This document shows positions 7,735-17,567 of a stretch of 59,158 nucleotides of DNA, in pieces. Position 1 is the first letter of the stretch; the number at the start of each line of letters is the position of its first letter. Source of the DNA: Deltaproteobacteria bacterium (GTDB lineage Bacteria; Desulfobacterota; Binatia; DP-6); contig VBKF01000158.1 in NCBI GenBank assembly GCA_005888095.1, positions 1 through 59,158 on the forward strand, read 5' to 3'. The notes under the pieces are model-generated. The model was not told the DNA's origin, ran no database searches, and saw only the letters and a program-made list of their open reading frames with translations. The position numbers were made by a program, and so were the translations under genes.

Positions 7735-7923
7735 CTACATGAGTCGTTGTGGGGATATCGATGTCGCCCGCTGCCACGCTAGACAGAGGGTTGGGCCCGT
7801 GTCGTCACCGAGGGGAATGGCGGCCGCCGGGGAGCCGGCTGCCCCGAGCAGCACGGCGGCGATCGCGCGGGTCCCGGCGGCCCGCAGGACCCTGGCCGGA
7901 CGAGAACGTCGTGCAGTCTTCAT
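7735..7923 (-). CDS. Small exported peptide (62 aa), function unknown
   Basis: The ATG at 7923 is preceded by AGAGGA with a six-base gap, a good Shine-Dalgarno. The peptide starts with a basic region, then a hydrophobic run (IAAVLLGAAGSPAAA) that looks like a signal peptide, leaving about 27 residues after cleavage with one Cys. The stop overlaps the Shine-Dalgarno of the regulator that starts eleven bases later, so the two are probably co-transcribed and coupled. It could instead be a regulatory leader peptide. I do not recognise any family. Confidence 0.5.
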   Translation of the reverse strand: MKTARRSRPARVLRAAGTRAIAAVLLGAAGSPAAAIPLGDDTGPTLCLAWQRATSISPQRLM

Positions 7924-8281
7924 CGGGATTCCTCTACTGGCTGGCGTGAGCGGACGGCCGTCATACCGTCGCATGTCGGCCTGAAAGCTTTCCGGCTACC
8001 GATACGATGCCGAACATTTTCGCGTGGCAAGCGCTTGGTTTCCCTGCACGGAGGACGCTACGGCGCGTGCAGCAGCAGCGTAAATTGGGGGTTCCCCGCA
8101 CGCGGAACGGGCTTCCCTAGGGGGCCCGGGGCCCCGCGCGGAGTCGATGGATGATCGCGTGTCTGAGCACCGGCTGGGTAGATTCAACGATCCGCCCCAG
8201 CGGTGCCGTCCTCGGCGATGGGGAAACGCCTGGGCCGAGTCCGACTGCCGGCGGCGGCAAGGGGCCTCTTGCCGGTGTCGT
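7924..8281. other. Intergenic region with short palindromes, no gene seen
   Basis: About 360 bp without a credible coding frame. It should include the promoter for the small peptide/regulator pair (minus strand). Two perfect 10-bp palindromes stand out, GAAAGCTTTC at 7983-7992 and CAAGCGCTTG at 8028-8037, and could be regulator sites. The local base composition is lower in GC than the flanking genes. Confidence 0.4.
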
Positions 8282-8509
8282 CTAGGGGACGTCGAGCGAA
8301 CCGGGGGCGCCCGAGAGCAGGAGCCGCCCCAGTTCGGCCCGGTTCCGCGCGTTGGTCTTCGCGAAGATGCGCTTCAGATGCGTCCGGCGGCGGCGCCGGC
8401 GACGGCCACGTCCCTGACGCTGCCGCCGCCCGGCACGAGGACCGCAACATCGGCTTCGGCGGGCGTCGGTCAGGCTGTACTCTCCCGTGCCCCCGGATCG
8501 GAAGCCCAC
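8282..8509 (-). pseudogene. Decayed LuxR-family HTH fragment with two frameshifts
   Basis: On the minus strand three pieces in different frames add up to a LuxR-type C-terminal helix-turn-helix. They are EYSLTDA, then AEADVAVLVPGGGSVRDVAVAGAAAG in the next frame, then RTHLKRIFAKTNARNRAELGRLLLS in the first frame again. The last piece is the diagnostic recognition-helix and tail signature of this family. The N-terminal sensing part is not found. Two frameshifts within about 110 bp argue for real decay rather than a single base error. Confidence 0.7.
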
Positions 8510-8635
8510 TTCAAGGTTGCCGCCGGGGACACCACTCCCCGCGCGCCATGTCTGGCGGCAAACAGTAGGCGTCTCTGGCGCCCCACCTACGCCGTAGAAA
8601 CGTCGCGTCGGCAGTGCAGCGCAGCTGCGTGCCGG

Positions 8636-9241
8636 TCAGGCGCTCTGCGCGCGCGCGAGGGCGGGACGCGCGAGGCAGCGCCCGAGCCAGGCCTGCACGT
8701 TGGGCGCGCTGCCGAGGTCGAACCCCACCATCGACGCGAGCGAGACCACCGAGCACACGTTGAGGTCGGCCACGGTGAAGGCGTCGCCCAGGAGATACGG
8801 CCGTGCGGCGAGCGCGCTGTCGAGCACGGCGAGCGGCTTCTTGAACCGCTCGGCGGCGTCGGCCACCTTCTTCTCGTCACGCTGCGCTTCGGGGAGGAAC
8901 ATGCGGTTCACGATCGCCGTGATGAGCGGCTCCTCGGCCTCGGTCATCGCCCAGAAGCTCCACTGGAAGGCGCGGCCCTCGCCCTCGACCGTCTTCGGCC
9001 ACAGCCCCATGTCGTACTTGCGGGCGAGGTAGAGATTGATCGCCATCGACTCCCAGATGATCAGATCGCCGTCCTGGAGTGCCGGGATGTGCCCGTTCGG
9101 GTTGATGCGCAGGTACTCGGGCTTGCGGGTGTCGCCCGTCGCGAAGTTCACCTTCACGTTCTCGTAGGGGAGCCCGAGCTCCTCGAGCATCCAGAGCGCG
9201 CGCATCGCCCGGGACTGCGGTACGCCGTAAAGTTTGATCAT
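8636..9241 (-). CDS. Glutathione S-transferase family protein
   Basis: 201 residues. The N-terminal thioredoxin-like domain has MIKLYGVPQSRAMRALWMLEELGLPYE, NPNGHIPALQDGD with the cis-Pro, and the ES glutathione gamma-Glu site in IIWESMAINLYLA. The all-helical C-terminal domain contains the GDAFTVADLNVCSVV N-capping motif. Ser10 is a candidate catalytic residue at the position used by Ser-type GSTs. It is a minus-strand gene standing 154 bp from the upstream zinc-ribbon gene, so it may have its own promoter. Confidence 0.92.
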   Translation of the reverse strand: MIKLYGVPQSRAMRALWMLEELGLPYENVKVNFATGDTRKPEYLRINPNGHIPALQDGDLIIWESMAINLYLARKYDMGLWPKTVEGEGRAFQWSFWAMTEAEEPLITAIVNRMFLPEAQRDEKKVADAAERFKKPLAVLDSALAARPYLLGDAFTVADLNVCSVVSLASMVGFDLGSAPNVQAWLGRCLARPALARAQSA

Positions 9242-9395
9242 CGCGTCCTCCTTCCGGGCGGAGAACCTACCCCAGCCGCCTGCGCTCTGCTACAGGGCGG
9301 CGAGGCATGGATAGAAGCGGAGGGTCTCCCCGCAGGGGGGCATCTTCGCTGGGGCGTGGCGTCTCGACAAGGCGGCGATGAGGGAGAATCGAGGG

Positions 9396-9584
9396 TCAAG
9401 GCTCTCGGCGTGAGCCTCCGGTGCCGCACGCCGGACACGTGTGCAGCTCCTCGACGATCCCACCCAGCACGGGATCCGCCGAGGCATGGTCGGCAGGTGC
9501 CGTCGGCCAGACGAGCTTCTCGGCATGGCGATTCATCTCCACGCCGCAGCTCGGGCAGATCATCGGTCTCGTCTCGGCTGCCAT
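9396..9584 (-). CDS. Small zinc-ribbon protein
   Basis: 62 residues with two CxxC knuckles, CPSCGVEMNRHAEKLV and HTCPACG, separated by about 35 residues, and a DPVLGGIVEELHTC stretch that I have seen in short bacterial zinc-ribbon proteins. A shorter start at the internal MICPSCG (9563) is possible. It lies 13 bp downstream of the FMN-reductase gene and may be the last gene of that operon. The role is unknown; zinc binding is inferred from the four cysteines. Confidence 0.75.
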   Translation of the reverse strand: MAAETRPMICPSCGVEMNRHAEKLVWPTAPADHASADPVLGGIVEELHTCPACGTGGSRREP

Positions 9585-9597
9585 GCGCCGCGCTCCG

Positions 9598-10167
9598 CTA
9601 CTCGAGGGCGACGTGCTCGCGCCCGTGGCGCAGCGTCCTCGCCATCCAGACGAGCTCCTTCAGGAACTTGTCGATCCGCGGCAGGTACGCCTGGTCGCGG
9701 AGCGCTCCCGACTCGTCGAAGACGCTCTGCACGGTCGAGAAGTTCACGTCCCAGAAGATGGTGACCAGCCCGAGCTCGCGCAGCACGGGGAGCAGGTCCT
9801 GGATCCCGCGCGTCCCGCCGAAGGGGCCCGCCGACACGCCCACGATTCCGACCGCCTTGTGGATGTACTCCTTCAGGCAGCTGTCGAGCGCGTGCTTCAG
9901 GAGGCCCGAATACCCGTGATTGTATTCCGGTGAGACCACGACGAGGGCGTCGGCGCGGTTCATCTGTGCGGAGAAAGCGGGGTCCTTTATCGCCTCGCCG
10001 GCGTCGTCGATGCGCAGCGACATGCGGGCCACGTCGATCAGCTCGGTCTCGATCCCGGCTCGCCTGGAGAGCTCCGAGATCATCAGCTTCGCGACGGGCA
10101 GGCTCATCCGCCCCTGCCGCGCAGTGCCGAGAATCACGGGGATGAAGAGCGGTCGTTCTCCGTCCAT
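9598..10167 (-). CDS. NADPH-dependent FMN reductase family protein
   Basis: 189 residues with a flavodoxin-like fold. The start PVILGTARQGRMSLPVAK is the phosphate-binding loop. VVVSPEYNHGYSGLLKHALD is the family motif, and VSAGPFGGTRGIQDLLPVLRELG follows. Such enzymes reduce FMN or quinones with NAD(P)H. Its ATG shares one base with the TGA of the MFS gene (TGATG), so translation is coupled to the upstream sigma-factor operon. The C-terminal tail (VWMARTLRHGREHVALE) is slightly longer than typical. Confidence 0.9.
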   Translation of the reverse strand: MDGERPLFIPVILGTARQGRMSLPVAKLMISELSRRAGIETELIDVARMSLRIDDAGEAIKDPAFSAQMNRADALVVVSPEYNHGYSGLLKHALDSCLKEYIHKAVGIVGVSAGPFGGTRGIQDLLPVLRELGLVTIFWDVNFSTVQSVFDESGALRDQAYLPRIDKFLKELVWMARTLRHGREHVALE

Positions 10168-11306
10168 CAGCGTCCGCCGACCGCCCCGGCGCCGAGGGCG
10201 ACGAGAGCGCAGCACGTGCTCACGATCCCGAGTGCGGAGGGCAGGCCGACGGCGTCGGCCGCGAGGCCGATGAGCGGGGGGCCCGCGAGGAACCCCAGGT
10301 AGCCGGTGGTCGCGACCGCCGCCAGCGCCGTCCCGGCCGGTACGCCGTTCGCCCGACCCGCACGGCTGAAGAGCAACGGGATTAGGTTGGCGATCCCGAG
10401 CCCCACCATGCCGCACCCGGCCACACCTGCCACCGGCTCCCCGATCCCGAGGGCGGCGCCGAGGCCGAGGGCGGCCGTCGCGCCCGAGGCGCGCAGCACG
10501 CGACCCGGGCCGAAGCGAGACGCGAGGCCGTCGCCCGCGAGGCGTCCGATCGCCATGGCGAGCGAGAAGGCGGCGAAGCCGGCGGCCGCGAACGCAGGGC
10601 TCGTCCGGAGCGCGTCGCGCAGGTAGACGGCGCTCCAGTCGGCCATCGCCCCCTCCGCCAGGAGCGCGAGAAAGGCGAGGAGACCGAGACCGAGCAGCGC
10701 GCGCGTCGGTCGGGCGAGCACACGCCGCCGTGGGCCCTCGGTGGCACGCGACGGCACGAGGCAGGGGAGGGCGGTCGCCACGGCGCACATCGACACGAGG
10801 GCCATGACGAGGAGGTGCCGGGAGGCGCCCACGCCGAGCCAGATGCCGGCGCTCGCGAGCGCGGCGCCGGTGAGACCGCCCAGGCTGAAGAGCCCATGGA
10901 ACGACGACATGATCGGCCGCTGATAGTCGGCCTCGACCAGGCCGGCCTGCGCGTTCATAGAGACGTCGAGCGTCCCGTTGCAAGCCCCGAGGACGGCGAG
11001 CGCGAGGCAGAGAAGCCCGACGGTCGAGCTCAGCATGGGCAGCGGGAGCGCCAGGCAGAGCGCGACCGCCGCGACGGCCGTCATGGTACGGCTCCCGAGC
11101 CGTCCGACCATCCAGCCGGCCGCCGGCAACGCCAGTACCGCCCCTGCCGCCATGGAGAGGAGGACGACCCCGAGCTCGCCATCGCTGAACCCGTGCCGCG
11201 CCTTCACCGCGGGGACGTGCGGCACCCAGCTCGCGAGCACGAAGCCGTTCACGAAGAAGACCGTGGAGATGGCGAACCGCGCGCGCGACCGAGGTGGAGG
11301 GGTCAC
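10167..11306 (-). CDS. Major facilitator superfamily transporter (YbjJ-like)
   Basis: 379 residues with about twelve hydrophobic helices. The N-terminus FAISTVFFVNGFVLASWVPHVPAVK and GELGVVLLSMAAGAVLALPAAG fit YbjJ-type MFS proteins, as does the repeated G-rich second half. The substrate is unknown. The GTG start at 11306 was chosen because it overlaps the stop of the sigma gene (GTGA). Longer upstream frames run antisense-like through that gene and lack membrane character. The 3' end overlaps the FMN-reductase start. Confidence 0.88.
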   Translation of the reverse strand: MTPPPRSRARFAISTVFFVNGFVLASWVPHVPAVKARHGFSDGELGVVLLSMAAGAVLALPAAGWMVGRLGSRTMTAVAAVALCLALPLPMLSSTVGLLCLALAVLGACNGTLDVSMNAQAGLVEADYQRPIMSSFHGLFSLGGLTGAALASAGIWLGVGASRHLLVMALVSMCAVATALPCLVPSRATEGPRRRVLARPTRALLGLGLLAFLALLAEGAMADWSAVYLRDALRTSPAFAAAGFAAFSLAMAIGRLAGDGLASRFGPGRVLRASGATAALGLGAALGIGEPVAGVAGCGMVGLGIANLIPLLFSRAGRANGVPAGTALAAVATTGYLGFLAGPPLIGLAADAVGLPSALGIVSTCCALVALGAGAVGGR

Positions 11307-11899
11307 GCGCCGACCAGCTCGCGCTCGAGCAGCGTGCGAAGCGCCTGACGGGCGCGGTGGAGCCGGATCTTCACGGTGTTGGCCGTCGTCCCGAGGAGGT
11401 CCGCCGATTCCTGCGTGTCGAGCTCCTCGATGTCGCGCAGGAGGAGGACGGTCCGGTAGCGCTCGGGGAGCCGGTCGATGCACCGGCGAACCATGGCGCG
11501 CGTCTCGCGCCGCTCGAGCAGGATGTCGCTCGGCGTTTCCCACGTGGCGACGGCGCCGATGCGACATCCCTCCGCGTCGAAGCGCGGCAGGAGATCGTCG
11601 ATCGGCTCTTCGGCCCGCCGCTTGCGCGCCCGGAGCTTCATGAGCGCCGTGTTGATGACGATACGGTGGAGCCAGGTCGACACCTTGGAGCCGCCGGCGA
11701 AGCCGTCGATGGCCCGTGCCGCGGAGAGGAAGGCCTCTTGCACGGCGTCCTGGGCGTCGTCGTCGTTGCGCAGGATTCGGCGTGCCGTCGAGAGCATCCG
11801 GCCCGCATGCTGCCGCACGAGGGTGCCGAAGGCCTGCTCGTTACCCCGACGAAGCCCCTCGAGAAGTTCCGTGCTCTGGTCTGCGAGCGCGAGCTCCAT
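11303..11899 (-). CDS. ECF-type RNA polymerase sigma factor
   Basis: 198 residues. Region 2 is visible as RRILRNDDDAQDAVQEAFLSAARAIDGF and KVSTWLHRIVINTALMKLRARKRR. Region 4 is LPERYRTVLLLRDIEELDTQESADLLGTTANTVKIRLHRARQALRTLL. The ATG at 11899 follows a strong GAGGAGGGAG and shares one base with the STAS stop (TGATG). No membrane anti-sigma gene is adjacent. The upstream STAS protein is the only candidate regulator in the operon. Confidence 0.95.
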   Translation of the reverse strand: MELALADQSTELLEGLRRGNEQAFGTLVRQHAGRMLSTARRILRNDDDAQDAVQEAFLSAARAIDGFAGGSKVSTWLHRIVINTALMKLRARKRRAEEPIDDLLPRFDAEGCRIGAVATWETPSDILLERRETRAMVRRCIDRLPERYRTVLLLRDIEELDTQESADLLGTTANTVKIRLHRARQALRTLLERELVGA

Positions 11900-12171
11900 C
11901 AGCTCCCTCCTCGGTGATCGCGTAGCAGCTCGTCCAGGAACGGCGAGCATCCCCCGAGCGCGGCGCCGCGCCGGACGACCGCCTCGAGCAGGTCGAGGCC
12001 CTCCCGGTCGACGAAGGTCACGTCGGCGACGTCGAGCAGCAGGGGATGTCGTGCCGCCAGATAGGCCTCGCACGAGGCGGCCAGCTCCTTCACCCCGTCG
12101 CCCATCAGGCGGCCCTCGATGTGGAGCCGCGCCACCCCGTCGGTCCCCGCCACGCGTGTGATACGCATCAT
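11899..12171 (-). CDS. STAS-domain protein
   Basis: 90 residues forming a single STAS domain: GVARLHIEGRLMGDGVKELAASCEAYL and PLLLDVADVTFVDREGLDLLEAVVRRG. In anti-sigma-factor antagonists the phosphorylated Ser lies in a DSxG motif; here the motif reads DREG, so phosphorylation control of the SpoIIAA type is unlikely. The stop overlaps the ECF sigma start, suggesting that both are made together. Two adjacent ATG codons (12171 and 12168) could serve as start; the ribosome-binding site is weak for either. Confidence 0.8.
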   Translation of the reverse strand: MMRITRVAGTDGVARLHIEGRLMGDGVKELAASCEAYLAARHPLLLDVADVTFVDREGLDLLEAVVRRGAALGGCSPFLDELLRDHRGGS

Positions 12172-12312
12172 GGTTGGGAGCAACGTGAGCAACGCTCGTG
12201 CCGCCGCCGGCATGGGGGTGCCGGCGGACGAGAAGCGCCGTCGCGACGGGCACTTGCGGTGATGTCGCGAGGCGGCGCACGAGGCGCGGGGCGCCCGCGA
12301 CATTTCGCGGAT

Positions 12313-14232
<1,920 letters not shown>

Positions 14233-14352
14233 GCTGACTGCTCCGCGTCGAATACCACCTCGCGGGTGACCTCGTCGAGAGTGTCGAACGGGACGCGGTC
14301 CAGACGCCAAAAGGTGACCGTGCGCCCGCTCGTACCCAGGTGGGGGTAGCAA

Positions 14353-14381
14353 TTGACCGGTAAGACCTGAGAAGTAATACT
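14353..14381 (+). promoter_or_regulatory. Sigma-70-like promoter of vapBC with probable leaderless start
   Basis: TTGACC at 14353-14358 resembles a -35 element. AATACT at 14376-14381 (17-bp spacing), or TAATAC one base earlier, resembles a -10 element. The expected transcription start falls about seven bases further on, at or next to the vapB ATG at 14389. No purine-rich ribosome-binding site precedes that ATG (the sequence is TGGCGCCC), which is consistent with a leaderless mRNA. Confidence 0.5.
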
Positions 14382-14388
14382 GGCGCCC

Positions 14389-14631
14389 ATGAAGACCAGC
14401 ACCATGACGGTGAAGGGGCAGGTGACGGTTCCCAAGGAGCTGAGAGACGCGTTCGGCTGGAAGGTCGGAGACGAGGTGGCCTTCTTGCGCGAGAAGGACG
14501 GCGTCAAGATCGTGCGTGCCGAGCGGCAGCGGCGGGGGCGCGCCATCGTCGAACGGCTCAAGGGCGCTTCGTGGAACCGCAAGCTCACGACCGATCGGCT
14601 CATGGCCATGACGCGCGGCGAAGAACGGTGA
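14389..14631 (+). CDS. vapB: AbrB-fold antitoxin, VapB-type
   Basis: 80 residues. The N-terminal SpoVT/AbrB swapped-hairpin domain is clear: MTVKGQVTVPKELRDAFGWKVGDEVAF, with VKIVRAERQ closing the domain. The C-terminal 35 residues would wrap the toxin. It neutralises the PIN-domain toxin encoded next and probably represses the shared promoter as a complex. The toxin's GTG overlaps this gene's TGA (GTGA). Confidence 0.92.
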   Translation: MKTSTMTVKGQVTVPKELRDAFGWKVGDEVAFLREKDGVKIVRAERQRRGRAIVERLKGASWNRKLTTDRLMAMTRGEER

Positions 14632-15029
14632 TCCTAGTCGACACGAATGTCTTCGTCGATCTCTGGACCCGGGACCCTGTTTGGGGGGTCTGGTCGGAGA
14701 AGGCGCTCGCACGCGCGGCCGAGCGTGGCCCGCTCGCAGTGAACCCCATCATCTATGCAGAGCTCTGCCTCGGGTTCGAACGAGAGTCGCTGCTCGAGGA
14801 GGCCCTTGCCGACGCCGGCATACGGCGGCTGGCGCTGCCGTACCGCGCCGCCTGGCCGGCGGCCCGCGCCTTCACGGCCTACCGCAAGCGCGGCGGCAAG
14901 CGGACCGCGCCGCTCCCGGACTTCTTCATCGGGGCCCACGTCTTGGTCGAGGGCCTGACGCTCCTCACCCGCGGCGCCCGGCGATATCGGACCTACTTTC
15001 CCCGTCTCCGCCTGATCGCGCCGACTTGA
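14628..15029 (+). CDS. vapC: PIN-domain ribonuclease toxin, VapC-type
   Basis: 133 residues from a GTG that overlaps the antitoxin stop. The PIN acidic residues are present: Asp5 in VDTNVFVDL, Glu in IIYAELCLGFE, and Asp in PLPDFFIGAHVLVEG. The last segment TLLTRGARRYRTYFPRLRLIAP is typical of VapC. The family cleaves RNA in a magnesium-dependent way. Length is normal and no damage is seen, so the pair is likely functional. Confidence 0.93.
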   Translation: MILVDTNVFVDLWTRDPVWGVWSEKALARAAERGPLAVNPIIYAELCLGFERESLLEEALADAGIRRLALPYRAAWPAARAFTAYRKRGGKRTAPLPDFFIGAHVLVEGLTLLTRGARRYRTYFPRLRLIAPT

Positions 15030-15118
15030 GAGCGTGGCCTTCCTTCCCTGAAACGATAGACCGCCTTCCGGCATCCAATGGGCAGGACGGGGTCGGTCCA
15101 CCCGTCGACGCACTACCG

Positions 15119-16465
15119 ATGCGCGCCTTCGCCCATGCCCCCACGGAGCCTCGCAGGGTCCTCATCCTCGGAGGGGGATTCGGCGGGATCTACGCTGCCC
15201 TCGAGCTCGAGAAGGTCCTGGCTCGCCATGGGAATGGGACGCTCGACGTCACGCTCGTCACCCGTGACAACTTCTTCCTGTTCACTCCGATGCTGCACGA
15301 GGTGGCGGCAAGCGACCTCGAGCTGAACACGATCGTGAATCCGCTCCGCAAGCTGCTCCGGCGGGTCAACACCTTCGTGGGCGGCATCGAGGCCATCGAC
15401 CTCGAGGCCCGCCGCGTGACCGTCTCGCACGGGCTCGACGCCCACACCCACGAGCTGCCCTACGATCACCTCGTGCTGGCGCTCGGCTCGAGCACCAACT
15501 TCTACGGGCTCCCCGGTGTCGAAGAGTGCGCGCTCACGATCAAGTCGCTGGGCGACGCGGTGGCGCTGCGCAACCGGTTGATCGGCCACCTCGAGGAGGC
15601 CAGCTCCGAGTGCGCCGCCGGGGAGCGGCAGCCGCTGCTCACCTTCGTGGTCGCGGGGGGCGGCTTCGCCGGCGTCGAGACGCTCGGCGGCATCAACGAC
15701 TTCATGCGCGAGGCGCTGCGCTTCTACCCGAACCTGCGCGAGGACCACCTGCGGATGGTCCTGGTCACGCCCGACCCGATCATCCTGCCCGAGCTCGGTC
15801 CGCAGCTCGGCGCCTACGCGCAGCGGAAGCTCGCGGCCCGCGGCGTCGAGATCATCACGGGCATGAAGGTCCGCGGCATCCGGGACGGGGTCGTGGAGCT
15901 CACCGACGGCCGCACCATCCGCGCCAGCACGCTGGTGTGGACGGCGGGCACGGCGCCGAACCCTCTGATTGCCGGCCTGCCGCTGCCCAAACGGGGCGGG
16001 CGCGTGCTCGTCGACGAGTACCTCGCGGTGCCGGGCTGCCTGGGCGTGTGGGCGCTCGGCGACTGTGCCCTCGTGCCCGACAGTCGCGGCGGCTTCCAGC
16101 CGCCCACCGCCCAGCACGCCCTCCGCGAAGGCCGGACGGCCGCGCGCAACGTGGCAGCGGCGATCCTGGGGCGGCCGAAGAAGCCTTTTCGCTTCCGGAC
16201 GCTCGGCCAGCTCGCCGCGATCGGCCGGCGCACGGGCGTCGCGAACGTCTTCGGGATCAGGTTCTCGGGATTCGTCGCCTGGTGGCTCTGGCGGACGATC
16301 TACCTGAGCAAGCTCCCGCGTCTCGAGAAGAAGGTGCGCGTCGCCCTCGACTGGACCCTCGATCTCTGCTTCGCGAAGGACTTCGCTTGCCTGACGGACG
16401 GCGAGGCGGCGCGCCAGCGTGCCCCCGTGCCGGCCGCGCTGCGGGGGGCGGGCGTCGCCTCATGA
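15119..16465 (+). CDS. Type II NADH dehydrogenase (NDH-2), FAD-dependent
   Basis: 448 residues. There are two Rossmann motifs, VLILGGGFGGIYAALELE near the N-terminus for FAD and FVVAGGGFAGVETLG mid-protein for NADH. WTAGTAPNPLI and VWALGDCALVPD complete the FAD site. The amphipathic C-terminal region (FVAWWLWRTIYLSKLPRLEKKVRVALDW) anchors such enzymes to the inner membrane. It transfers electrons from NADH to quinone without pumping protons. It opens a 12-gene, same-strand run and overlaps the next small zinc-binding gene by ATGA. Confidence 0.93.
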   Translation: MRAFAHAPTEPRRVLILGGGFGGIYAALELEKVLARHGNGTLDVTLVTRDNFFLFTPMLHEVAASDLELNTIVNPLRKLLRRVNTFVGGIEAIDLEARRVTVSHGLDAHTHELPYDHLVLALGSSTNFYGLPGVEECALTIKSLGDAVALRNRLIGHLEEASSECAAGERQPLLTFVVAGGGFAGVETLGGINDFMREALRFYPNLREDHLRMVLVTPDPIILPELGPQLGAYAQRKLAARGVEIITGMKVRGIRDGVVELTDGRTIRASTLVWTAGTAPNPLIAGLPLPKRGGRVLVDEYLAVPGCLGVWALGDCALVPDSRGGFQPPTAQHALREGRTAARNVAAAILGRPKKPFRFRTLGQLAAIGRRTGVANVFGIRFSGFVAWWLWRTIYLSKLPRLEKKVRVALDWTLDLCFAKDFACLTDGEAARQRAPVPAALRGAGVAS

Positions 16466-16665
16466 CCTGCCGCGAGGTCATTGATCTCGTGGCCGATTAT
16501 CTCGCGAACGACCTCTGCCCCCGGGCGCGACACCGCTTCGAGGCTCACTTCGCTGCATGCCCCGACTGCGTGACGTACGTTCGCGGCTATGCAGATGCGA
16601 TCCGGCTGGCGCGCGCGGCCTACGCCGAGCCCGACGATCGCGTCGCCGTAACCGCGGCGTCCTGA
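16462..16665 (+). CDS. Small soluble zf-HC2 (ZAS-type) protein, orphan anti-sigma-like
   Basis: 67 residues. It has the zinc-binding anti-sigma pattern: Cys3, then RFEAHFAACPDC with the H-x3-C-x2-C triad. There is no transmembrane segment and no sigma gene next to it. It starts inside the NDH-2 stop (ATGA). A second gene of the same type lies at 24754-24999 near the end of the same run, and the two share the layout FEAHxxxCPDCVxYxRxY. It may bind a distant sigma factor or simply be a zinc or redox sensor. Confidence 0.8.
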   Translation: MTCREVIDLVADYLANDLCPRARHRFEAHFAACPDCVTYVRGYADAIRLARAAYAEPDDRVAVTAAS

Positions 16666-16694
16666 GGACCATCGAAGGCGCAGGAGGGCTTTCG

Positions 16695-16856
16695 ATGATC
16701 GTCGCACTCGAGATCGTGGCAGGACTCGTACTCACCGCTGCGCTGGTGACGGGGACGCTCGTGCTCACAGCGTTCGAGCTCGGCCGGCTGGCCGCCATGG
16801 ACGACGACCAGCGCGACGTGGAGGTCGAGACGACCGCCCTCAAGCGCGCGGCCTGA
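16695..16856 (+). CDS. Small single-pass membrane protein (53 aa), unknown
   Basis: AGGAGGG eight bases before the ATG is one of the best ribosome-binding sites in the window. The protein is one long hydrophobic helix (ALEIVAGLVLTAALVTGTLVLTAF) followed by a polar, acidic C-terminus (MDDDQRDVEVET). It sits between the zf-HC2 gene and a YceI-like gene in the long operon, so it may be an anchor or partner for a neighbouring membrane protein. No family is recognised. Confidence 0.65.
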   Translation: MIVALEIVAGLVLTAALVTGTLVLTAFELGRLAAMDDDQRDVEVETTALKRAA

Positions 16857-16862
16857 ATTCCC

Positions 16863-17567
16863 ATGCGTCTACGCGCAGCCGGGCTTTCCGCGGTCCTCAC
16901 CCTCGTCTGCTCCTCGGCCACGCTGGCGGACACGAAGTTCGCCGTGGATCCCGAGGCCGGGAACAACACGTTCACCGCGGTCTTCGATGCCGCCGTCGGC
17001 GAGCGCATCACGGCGGTCAGCTCGGCCGTCGGCTGCACCTTGACGGTGGACGAGACGACGCTCGAGGGGAAGGCCTCGTGCTCCGTCCCCCTGGCCTCCA
17101 TCCGGGTCGACAACGACGAGACCAAGAGCGACCACTTCCGGCAGTGGGCCACCAACAAGCAGGTGGACCCGAAGCGGTGCGTCTTCAAGCTCGACCTCCC
17201 AGCGGTCAAGCTGCAGGGACCGGTCGAACCCATGAAGCCCGTCGCCTTCGAGACCGAGGGCTCGTTCACCCTCTGTGGCCGCAAGCGTGACGACCAGGGC
17301 GTGGAGAGGATCCAGGGCACCGTCCTCTACCTTCCCGCCAAGGAGTACGATGCCGCCGAGACGCCCCGCACGCCGGCCCGACCGCACGACGTTCCGCGGA
17401 CGATCCGCATCCGCGCCAGGATCGAGGGCTTCGACCGCGAGCGGTACCGGGTCGGTCCCAGGTGGACCGCCGGCTGGCTCGCGCGGGTGCAACAGCTCGC
17501 CCCTGTCGTCGCCACCGAGGGCACGATCGAGGTGAACCTGTTCGCGATGGAGGCGGGCGGGAAATGA
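16863..17567 (+). CDS. Secreted YceI-like protein
   Basis: 234 residues with a signal peptide (LSAVLTLVCSSATLADT). The mature protein follows the YceI pattern of an extended lipocalin-like barrel: KFAVDPEAGNNTFTAVFD, ITAVSSAVGCTLTVDETTLEGKASCSVPLASI, DNDETKSDHFRQW. YceI proteins bind isoprenoid or amphiphilic molecules. Compared with YceI it has extra C-terminal residues (about 180-234). The stop overlaps the aquaporin start (ATGA). Confidence 0.75.
   Translation: MRLRAAGLSAVLTLVCSSATLADTKFAVDPEAGNNTFTAVFDAAVGERITAVSSAVGCTLTVDETTLEGKASCSVPLASIRVDNDETKSDHFRQWATNKQVDPKRCVFKLDLPAVKLQGPVEPMKPVAFETEGSFTLCGRKRDDQGVERIQGTVLYLPAKEYDAAETPRTPARPHDVPRTIRIRARIEGFDRERYRVGPRWTAGWLARVQQLAPVVATEGTIEVNLFAMEAGGK

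Noticed and set aside
8147-9919. Long plus-strand frame covering the LuxR relic, GST and zinc ribbon region
   Set aside because: Antisense to GST and FMN-reductase coding regions; Arg/Ala-rich with no motif.
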